Assembly (NCBI GenBank): GCA_900552015.1
Contig: URXY01000001.1
Location: 1 to 64,000 of the forward strand
Length of the DNA stretch: 64,000 nucleotides
Direction: 5' to 3'
Source of the DNA: an uncultured Eubacteriales bacterium
GTDB lineage: Bacteria; Bacillota; Clostridia; Oscillospirales; Oscillospiraceae
In this document: one piece after another, positions 57,857-64,000 of the stretch
Layout of the letters: each line of letters begins with the position of its first letter
How positions within the stretch are numbered: the stretch's first letter is position 1
The notes under the pieces: generated by a model
What the model was told of the DNA's origin: nothing
The model's database searches: none
What the model saw: the letters and a program-made list of their open reading frames with translations, nothing else
Position numbers and translations under genes: made by a program

Positions 57857-58959
57857 AAAAATTAGGGCTGATCGTAAATCCCATTGCAGGGATGGGCGGC
57901 AGCGTCGGACTGAAGGGCACCGACGGCGTGGCAGCGGAAGCTGCCCGCCTCGGCGCCGTCCGTCATTCAGGGGACCGCGCGGCTGCCGCGCTCAAAGAGC
58001 TCCTGCCGTTCGGCGAGGAGATGACGGTCCTGTGCGCAAGCGGGGAGATGGGCGAGTCGCTCGTCAAAGGCTTAGGCTTCCCCCATGTCGAATGCGTGTA
58101 TGAGACCGGGGCGGAGACGACCTCGGACGACACCAAACGCGCCGCGCAAGCGATGAAGGATGCAGACCTCCTGCTTTTTGCGGGCGGCGACGGCACCGCG
58201 CGCGATATTTTTGCAGCCCTCGGTGATAAGGCTGTCGCCATCGGCATCCCGGCGGGCGTGAAGATACACTCGCCTGTGTACGCCATCCGCCCCGAGGCGG
58301 CGGGCAAGCTGGCGCTCAAGTATCTTGAGGGCCGCTGCCGCCACACCTACGAGGCCGAGGTCGTCGATATCGACGAGGCGGCCTACCGCGATGGCCGCGT
58401 GAGCACGAGCCTGTACGGCTATCTCACGGTGCCCGACGAGCGCGACTATATGCAGCACGGCAAGGCGCCCTCGCCGGTGAGCGAGCATGCCCAGCAGTGC
58501 GCCATCGCCGACGAGATGATCGACCGCCTGAAGCCGGACACCTATTATCTGGTCGGTCCAGGCTCCACCACGCGCACGCTGATGGATGAGCTGGGGCTTC
58601 CCGACACGCTCATCGGCGTGGACCTCATCTGCAACAGGGAGCTCGTGCAGTCCGATCTCAGCGAGGCCGATATTTTAAAGCGCCTTGATGAAAAGCCGAC
58701 GCATCTCATCGTCACGCCGACCGGCGGGCAGGGGTACCTGCTCGGGCGCGGCAACCAGCAGCTCAGCGCGAAGGTCCTCCGCCGCATCGGTAAGGAGAAT
58801 CTCCACATACTTGCCACAAAGGAGAAACTCTTCCACCTGCGGGGCCGCGCTTTGCTGGTGGACACCGGCGACGCCGAGGTCGACAAAATGCTCTGTGGAT
58901 ATGTCCGCGTCATCGTGGACTATCAGGAAGAGCAGATGTGCCGTATCGGCACGGAATAA
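57853..58959 (+). CDS. AcoX-like ATP-NAD kinase family protein
   Basis: The 368-residue protein begins KLGLIVNPIAGMGGSVGLKG and has LLFAGGDGTARDIFAAL near residue 105, the GGDGT motif of the NAD kinase/diacylglycerol kinase superfamily, with IGIPAGVKIHSPVYA. The length and motifs match COG3199/AcoX. AcoX is found in acetoin-dehydrogenase operons; its reaction is unproven. The start is GTG at 57853, overlapping the GcvPB-like stop and without its own ribosome binding site, so translation is coupled. Last gene of the operon. Confidence 0.88.
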   Translation: MKKLGLIVNPIAGMGGSVGLKGTDGVAAEAARLGAVRHSGDRAAAALKELLPFGEEMTVLCASGEMGESLVKGLGFPHVECVYETGAETTSDDTKRAAQAMKDADLLLFAGGDGTARDIFAALGDKAVAIGIPAGVKIHSPVYAIRPEAAGKLALKYLEGRCRHTYEAEVVDIDEAAYRDGRVSTSLYGYLTVPDERDYMQHGKAPSPVSEHAQQCAIADEMIDRLKPDTYYLVGPGSTTRTLMDELGLPDTLIGVDLICNRELVQSDLSEADILKRLDEKPTHLIVTPTGGQGYLLGRGNQQLSAKVLRRIGKENLHILATKEKLFHLRGRALLVDTGDAEVDKMLCGYVRVIVDYQEEQMCRIGTE

Positions 58960-58974
58960 GCACCAAAAAATAAA

Positions 58975-59015
58975 AAAGGAGCGGTGCAAAGCGTCATGCT
59001 TTGCACCGCTCCTTT
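58975..59015 (+). terminator. Terminator of the sigma-54 operon
   Basis: AAAGGAGCGGTGCAAAGC and its perfect 18-bp complement around GTCAT. Confidence 0.93.
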
Positions 59016-59149
59016 GCGTCAGCGCAAAAAAGCGGCGTGCGGGCAAAACTTTTGCTCGACGGCGGCGGGGGAAATGTACTACAATAGAGAAAAATACTTC
59101 GGCGCGGCCTTCCGCGCACGATCAAGAACAGCGAAAGAGGGACAACGAT

Positions 59150-59956
59150 ATGAAGATCGGTTTTATCGGCACGGGCAACATAGGCGGCGCGCTCGCGAGC
59201 GCCGCGGCGAAGAGCGGAAAGGTGGATATCCTGCTCGCCAACCGCACGGCAGAAAAGGCACAGGCGCTGGCGAACGCCATCGGCGCGGCGGTCTGCGACA
59301 ACGCGGCGGCGGCAGGGGAGGCGGACCATCTGTTCCTCGGCGTCAAGCCGCAGATGATAGCGGGGATGCTCGCAGATATCGCGCCGGTACTGAAGGCGCG
59401 CGCAGAAAAGCCCGTGCTCATCAGCATGGCGGCGGGGCTGACCATCGAGACGATCCAGACCATGGCAGGTGGGAACTATCCCGTTATCCGCATCATGCCG
59501 AATATGCCTGCCGCCGTGGGCGAAGGCGTGATCTTCTACGCGTGCAGTGAAAACTGCGAAAAGGCGGATGTGGAGGCGTTCCTTTCCTACATGGCTCCCG
59601 CGGGCAAGCTCTTTGCACTGGAGGAAAAGCTGCACGACGCAGGCTCGGCGGTCGCTGGCTGCGGCCCTGCCTTCGCCGCGATGTTTTTAGAGGCGCTGGC
59701 TGACGGCGGCGTTGCCTGCGGACTGCCGCGCGCGGCGGCCATCCAGTATGCCGCGCAGATGATGCTCGGCACGGCGAAGATGGTGCTGGAGACCGGTGAG
59801 CATCCCGATGTGCTCAAAGACCGCGTGTGCTCGCCCGGCGGCACGACCATCCAGGGCGTGCGCGCACTTGAGACTGCGGGTCTGCGCGGCGCGGTATTCA
59901 ACGCCGTTATCGCCGCCTACGAGAAGAACGCGGATCTCAAAAAGGCGAACGACTGA
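59150..59956 (+). CDS. proC: Pyrroline-5-carboxylate reductase
   Basis: The 268-residue protein has the Rossmann motif KIGFIGTGNIGGALA at the N-terminus, FLGVKPQM near residue 65, RIMPNMPAAVGEG near 115 and the C-terminal VCSPGGTTIQGV. It reduces pyrroline-5-carboxylate to proline. ATG at 59150 follows AAAGAGGG. No good promoter was found; a TACAAT lies upstream but its -35 spacing is poor. proB and proA are not nearby. Confidence 0.95.
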   Translation: MKIGFIGTGNIGGALASAAAKSGKVDILLANRTAEKAQALANAIGAAVCDNAAAAGEADHLFLGVKPQMIAGMLADIAPVLKARAEKPVLISMAAGLTIETIQTMAGGNYPVIRIMPNMPAAVGEGVIFYACSENCEKADVEAFLSYMAPAGKLFALEEKLHDAGSAVAGCGPAFAAMFLEALADGGVACGLPRAAAIQYAAQMMLGTAKMVLETGEHPDVLKDRVCSPGGTTIQGVRALETAGLRGAVFNAVIAAYEKNADLKKAND

Positions 59957-60021
59957 GGCGGCAGGCATAGTATGCTGTGCGGGGCATCCCCAATTTTCAG
60001 CGGAAAGTGAGTGAAAAACCA

Positions 60022-60711
60022 ATGGCAGCGATCTCTCAGCAGCTCACCGATATCACGGTGCTCTCGATCGTGGTGCGTACCCTGCTCTCCACGTTCTGCG
60101 CAGGCACGCTCGGCTTTGAGCGCGAGCGGCACAATCAGGCGGCGGGCTTTCGCACCTACATCATCGTGAGCGACGCTTCGGCGCTCGTGATGATGACAAA
60201 TATCTTTGTTGCCGGCATCGGCGAGACGGACCTTGTGCGTATGTCGGCCTCCGTCATCACAGGACTTGGCTTTCTCGGCGCGGGCACGATCTTGGTGACG
60301 CGCAATCAGGAGGTGCGCGGTCTGACGACCGCGGCGGGCCTGTGGGCGGTCGCCATCATCGGCACGGCGTTCGGCGCGGGCTTTTACGCGGGCGGTCTCA
60401 TCTGCTATGCGTTCATCTTCCTTGCCATGCAGGTGCTGCGGCGCGTGGACCTTCGCATCCGCAAGACGCAGCGCGTCTCCACCGTGTACTTCGAGATGGA
60501 GAGCAAGAGCACGGCGGGCCGGATCATCCGCCATGTGAAGAGCCGCGGGCATTACATCTGGGACCTCGATCTTTTCAGTGATGCACAGGCGGGGAGCGGC
60601 GGCCCCGTGTGCGGCACATTCACCCTGTGGGTGAACGGCAGGACCACGCTCGACGAGGAGCTGCAGGAGCTCGAAAAGCTCGACGGTGTCAGCTATATGA
60701 CACTGATGTAA
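60022..60711 (+). CDS. MgtC/SapB family membrane protein
   Basis: The 229-residue protein has about five helices and the MgtC signature: GTLGFERERHNQAAGFRT near residue 27, then GLGFLGAGTIL near 78 and RGLTTAAGLWAVAIIG near 100. A soluble C-terminal domain (about 150-229) follows. MgtC-type proteins affect Mg2+ homeostasis or F-type ATPase; function here is inferred from family. ATG at 60022 is used; GTG at 60007 is an in-frame alternative. Confidence 0.9.
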   Translation: MAAISQQLTDITVLSIVVRTLLSTFCAGTLGFERERHNQAAGFRTYIIVSDASALVMMTNIFVAGIGETDLVRMSASVITGLGFLGAGTILVTRNQEVRGLTTAAGLWAVAIIGTAFGAGFYAGGLICYAFIFLAMQVLRRVDLRIRKTQRVSTVYFEMESKSTAGRIIRHVKSRGHYIWDLDLFSDAQAGSGGPVCGTFTLWVNGRTTLDEELQELEKLDGVSYMTLM

Positions 60712-61021
60712 ACAGGAGCCTTCTGCGCGATCGTATGGATACGGGCGTGGTGTTATCCTCCTTAATATAAATTTATCAGCCCTTCCGCTGCCGCCTCCAT
60801 GGGGCGGCGCGGCAGAAAACCAGCGTTTATATCGTTAGATGTGAGAGCAGAAGATCGGGATATTCGATCAGGGCGGAGCAAGACACCTGTTATACGGGTG
60901 TCTTAACTCTTTTGGGTGCACACCGGCATAAAAACGCGGAAAATTTCCTTCTGAACGGAAACTTTATACAGCTTGCCGAAGGAACGCGCGCCGCGGGGCG
61001 GGGATTCCGCCCGTTCGTCGA
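60712..61021. other. Non-coding region with a terminator
   Basis: A hairpin AAGACACC / GGTGTCTT (60880-60904) with a mediocre T tract probably ends the mgtC transcript. A GCCGCC/GGCGGC-type stem lies near 60805-60825. No riboswitch or gene was recognised. Confidence 0.5.
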
Positions 61022-61050
61022 TTGACAGCCCTTTTTCCGCGCCGTACAAT
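61022..61050 (+). promoter_or_regulatory. Promoter of lrgAB
   Basis: TTGACA and TACAAT, 17-bp spacer, 31 bp before the lrgA start. Confidence 0.88.
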
Positions 61051-61080
61051 GGGCAGTACCACGCAAAGAAGGGAAAAATC

Positions 61081-61446
61081 ATGAAATACGTCAAACAATT
61101 CGGCATTATTCTGCTCGTTTCGCTCGTGGGCGAGCTGCTCAACTTTCTGCTGCCGCTGCCGGTGCCTGCCAGCATCTACGGTCTGGTCCTGATGTTCCTG
61201 TGTCTTATCACGGGCCTCATCAAGCTCGACGACGTGCATGACACGGCCTGCTTCCTCATCGAGATCATGCCCATCATGTTCATCCCGCCTGCCGTGGGCC
61301 TCATGGCCTCGTGGGACGTCATTCAGGCGAACCTGCTGGCCTATATCGTCATTGCGGTCGTGACCACCATCGTCGTGATGGGCGTCTCCGGCCTTGTGAC
61401 GCAGGGCGTGCTGCGCAAGGGGAAGAAGGGGGCGGAGCAGAAATGA
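61081..61446 (+). CDS. lrgA: LrgA/CidA family holin-like protein
   Basis: The 121-residue protein has four helices with the CidA/LrgA pattern LLPLPVPASIYGLVLMF and IMFIPPAVGLMAS. LrgA is an antiholin-like membrane protein that with LrgB influences murein hydrolase release and, in some bacteria, pyruvate transport. GAAGGGA precedes the ATG. Its stop overlaps the lrgB start. Confidence 0.92.
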   Translation: MKYVKQFGIILLVSLVGELLNFLLPLPVPASIYGLVLMFLCLITGLIKLDDVHDTACFLIEIMPIMFIPPAVGLMASWDVIQANLLAYIVIAVVTTIVVMGVSGLVTQGVLRKGKKGAEQK

Positions 61447-62132
61447 GCTTTTTTGAACAGTCCGTCTTTTTCGGCGTCTCGGTGAGCCTGCTTGCCTACG
61501 GCCTCGGCGTCGTGCTGCAGAAGAAATTCAAATTCGCGCTTTTTAACCCGCTGCTCATCTCCGTTATCGTGACCGTCGTGGTGCTTTTGACCGCGCACAT
61601 CGACTACGACGTGTATTACGAGGGCGCGAAGTATTTGAGCTATCTCCTGACCCCCGCGACCGTGTGCCTCGCCGTGCCGCTGTATGAAAAGCTTGCACTT
61701 TTGAAACAGAACTGGAAGGCCATTTTTGCCGGCATCTTCTCCGGTGTCATCACAACGCTTTGCAGCGTGTTCGTGATGAGCAAGCTCTTTGGCCTCACGC
61801 ACGAGGAATACGTCACGCTCCTGCCCAAGTCCATCACGACGGCCATCGGCATGGGCGTATCCGAAGAGCTCGGCGGCTACGTGACGCTGACCGTGGCCAT
61901 GATCATCATCACCGGCATTTTCGGCAACGTCGTCGCTGTGGCGGTCTGCCGTATGTTCCACATCACCGAGCCCATCGCCAAGGGTGTTTGCATCGGCTCG
62001 GCCGCGCACGCGCTGGGCACGGCCAAGGCGCTCGAGATCGGCGAGGTCGAGGGCGCGATGAGCAGCCTGTCCATCGTTGTGGCGGGATTGCTCACGGTCG
62101 TCGGCGCATCGATCTTTGCAAACTTCATGTAA
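61443..62132 (+). CDS. lrgB: LrgB family membrane protein
   Basis: The 229-residue protein has about six or seven helices with the LrgB motifs LTPATVCLAVPLYE, LPKSITTAIGMGVSEELGG and GSAAHALGTAKALE. It is the partner of LrgA. The ATGA overlap shows translational coupling. A terminator lies directly downstream. Confidence 0.95.
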   Translation: MSFFEQSVFFGVSVSLLAYGLGVVLQKKFKFALFNPLLISVIVTVVVLLTAHIDYDVYYEGAKYLSYLLTPATVCLAVPLYEKLALLKQNWKAIFAGIFSGVITTLCSVFVMSKLFGLTHEEYVTLLPKSITTAIGMGVSEELGGYVTLTVAMIIITGIFGNVVAVAVCRMFHITEPIAKGVCIGSAAHALGTAKALEIGEVEGAMSSLSIVVAGLLTVVGASIFANFM

Positions 62133-62136
62133 ACGG

Positions 62137-62165
62137 AAAAAGAGCATCGGCCGATGCTCTTTTTT
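62137..62165 (+). terminator. Terminator of lrgAB
   Basis: AAAAAGAGCATCGG / CCGATGCTCTTTTT, perfect stem with minimal loop. Confidence 0.92.
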
Positions 62166-62196
62166 ATGCAAGAGAGAAGAAAAAGACGGCATTTTG

Positions 62197-62224
62197 TTGC
62201 AATTTGGCGGAATCGTGTTAAGAT
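62197..62224 (+). promoter_or_regulatory. Promoter of the histidine kinase pseudogene
   Basis: TTGCAA and TAAGAT, 16-bp spacer. Confidence 0.6.
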
Positions 62225-62308
62225 AAAATGGATGAGGCAGTGCGGGAAACGGCCCTTCCAAGCCGGGGAAGTGTGTGTCCCCGGACCGGAGAAAAGAGGA
62301 AACGATAT

Positions 62309-63567
62309 GTGGCACGTAGAGACGACTATTTCGTGCTGGGCGTTTTTCTCATCATGCTCATCAAGGAGACCCCCCAGTGCTGGCACAAGGGCGACCGGCA
62401 GGGCAACGCATTCTTCCTCGTGCTGCTGTTCAGCATCGCCAATGTCGTCATCGATATCGTCTCGTCGATCGCCATGAACCAGAGCACGGAATGGTGGATG
62501 TATGAATACGCGATGACGCTGTGTGTGGCGAGCATGCCGCTGCTGGCAGCGGTGTGGGTGTGCTATGAATATGTGCTCATCCACCGCGACGAGGGGCACC
62601 GCACCATCATGCGCGGCATCATGGGCATCGTGTTTCCGTACCTCATCTTTGTCGCCATGGCCGTCACGAACCCGCGGACGGAGTGGTTCTTCCACCTGAC
62701 AAACGATATGCAGTATTCGCGCGGCGCGCTCTTCATGCCCGTGGGCGTGGGCTTTATCATGTTCTATTCCGCCGTGGGCCTATTGCAGGCGCTGGTGCAC
62801 TGGAAGCACATCGTTCCGCGCTCGAACGCCGTATTGCTCATCGCTTTTTTCGCCACCACGGCCGCATTTATCTGGATCCAGCCCGCGAACCCCGGCTGGC
62901 TCGTCATCAACGCGAGCTACGCGATCGTTTACGTCTGGTGCGATCTCACGGTCGAGGAGCAGCGCAGGAGCGAGCTCTGCGGCGAGATCGACCGTAAGAA
63001 TGAGGAGCTCAAGGTCATCGTGCAAAAGGAGGAGTCCGCCACACAGGCCAAGAGCGAATTTCTTTCGCGCATGTCGCACGACATCCGCACGCCGATGAAC
63101 GCCGTCATCGGCTTCACGCACCTTGCCGAGGAGGAAGAGGACCTTGCGACGGTTAAAGGCTATCTCCACAGCATCGAGTCGTCGAGCGATTTTTTGCTCG
63201 GCCTCATCAATGATATCCTCGACATGTCAAAGATCGAAAACGGTGAGCTGACGCTCAAGAAAGAGCCTTACCATGTGGAGGAGTTCACCGAGAGCATCGA
63301 CACCATCATCCGCCCGCTGATGGATGAAAAGCACATCGATTTTACGATGACCATTCATACCGAGACGCCCTGCATCCGCACCGACCGTCTGCGCTTCAAC
63401 CAGATATCCTTCAACCTGTTGTCAAACGCCGCGAAATTCACGCCCGAGGGCGGCAGCATCGCGGTGGAGAGCGCACGATCGAGGCGGGCATGAACTATCA
63501 CCTCTCCAAGCCCATCGAAGCGGAGCTCCTGCATAAGGTGCTCGCACAGCATATCCACGTTTCTTAG
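62309..63567 (+). pseudogene. Hybrid sensor histidine kinase with internal deletion
   Basis: From GTG 62309 (GAGGA upstream) 394 residues are encoded: about seven N-terminal helices, a coiled coil, HisKA with phospho-acceptor His in RMSHDIRTPMNAVIGF near residue 255, and an HATPase N-box NQISFNLLSNAAKFTPEGG. It then stops at 63493, before the ATP-binding G boxes. In another frame downstream (from about 63475) IEAGMNYHLSKPIEAELL reads as the last helix of a receiver domain, ending at 63567. The kinase and receiver middle is missing, so the gene is a deletion remnant. Confidence 0.85.
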
Positions 63568-63590
63568 GAGGCCTTACACAAGCACGTACC

Positions 63591-64000
63591 ATGCACAAAA
63601 CGATCAATATGTTCCGCAGTTATCTGCTGCGCTTTTTCTTCCGCCTGAGCGTGATGTTCGTCACGATCTCGGGCTACTTCAAAAACCGCGCCGCGCTGGA
63701 CTTTACCGCGCGCCATGCGTTCTTCTCACCGGTCAATATCCTCTGGGTGATCTTGGCGGCATCGTTCGCCTTGCAGCTCTCGCCGCGCTCGCGCGTGTCG
63801 AGAGGCTGTCTCAAGCAGTTTCCCGGCACGTTCGATCGCGTGGAGACCGTGGTCGACGACTTCTTCCTGCGCACGAAGCTCAAAAAGCTGGACCTTGGCG
63901 CGACGAAGGTGGCCATCATCTGGGCCATCCCGAACCTCATCTTCGCGGCGCTCTACTACAAGGGCATTTTCGGCGTGCCGGAGATGCTGCTGTTCACGGT
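63591..64000 (+). CDS. Membrane protein, 3' end beyond window
   Basis: The frame from ATG 63591 stays open to the window edge (136 residues). It begins MHKTINMFRSYLLRFFFRLS, with hydrophobic segments near 45-62 and 105-125 separated by a basic/acidic stretch (QFPGTFDRVETVVDDFFLR). AGGAGG is unusually far (about 19 bases) from the ATG. I recognise no family. Confidence 0.65.
   Translation, partial: MHKTINMFRSYLLRFFFRLSVMFVTISGYFKNRAALDFTARHAFFSPVNILWVILAASFALQLSPRSRVSRGCLKQFPGTFDRVETVVDDFFLRTKLKKLDLGATKVAIIWAIPNLIFAALYYKGIFGVPEMLLFT

Noticed and set aside
62154..62477. Frame starting with ATG 62307 for the histidine kinase
   Set aside because: It gives a Ser/Pro/Arg-rich peptide; the overlapping GTG 62309 frame gives the membrane sensor.

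Overview
The window is GC-rich (roughly 60%) DNA from a strictly anaerobic, spore-forming Gram-positive bacterium of the class Clostridia, most probably Oscillospirales/Oscillospiraceae. The evidence is pyruvate:ferredoxin oxidoreductase, a rubredoxin-first rubrerythrin, sporulation genes (ylbJ, yqfC, yqfD, a GerS-like lipoprotein beside alr), strong purine-rich ribosome binding sites, TTGACA/TATAAT-type promoters with frequent TGn extensions, a lysine riboswitch and a glmS ribozyme. The species call is inference; no 16S gene is present.

Layout. 1-9200: nifJ (3' end outside the window), comM, thiI, pncC, a lipoprotein, a PfkB sugar kinase, and an NhaC-superfamily transporter behind a lysine riboswitch. 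9300-18050: a D-Ala-D-Ala carboxypeptidase, tRNA-Gly(CCC), a 500-bp non-coding tract of consecutive perfect hairpins, an SDR, dut, rpe-recR, two XRE regulators, bioY under a BirA box, and rubrerythrin. 18500-28400: lipoproteins, GerS-like/alr/ndoA, nrdR, DUF421/DUF4363, the glmS ribozyme and glmS, a small exporter and a 32-residue Asn/Gln-rich mini-protein. 28400-36300: attenuated infC-rpmI-rplT with an ATT start, an orphan tyrosine recombinase, ylbJ, and the yqfC-yqfD-phoH-ybeY-era cluster. 36400-48000: inverted repeat copies, remB-gyrB-gyrA, three SHOCT-domain genes (the third frameshifted), greA, rnhA, nadE, a small P-loop protein and pgi. 47800-53700: a polar amino acid ABC transporter, a DUF3810 putative metallopeptidase, an AI-2E-family transporter and a lipid kinase. 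53700-59000: a probable sigma-54 operon encoding an SDR, divergent GcvPA-like and GcvPB-like proteins and an AcoX-like kinase. 59100-64000: proC, mgtC, lrgAB, a decayed hybrid histidine kinase and a truncated membrane protein.

The most interesting item is the 53.8-59.0 kb operon. It has a GG-N10-GC promoter with upstream repeats at enhancer distance, two PLP-type glycine-decarboxylase-like subunits that lack family hallmark motifs and have no gcvH or gcvT nearby, and codon use typical of very highly expressed genes. Also notable are a dispersed, hairpin-ended repeat family (about four copies plus one isolated hairpin) carrying a decayed conserved peptide, the hairpin array after tRNA-Gly, an EndoA toxin gene without its antitoxin, and two genes caught in decay. 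Most other genes are ordinary housekeeping genes.
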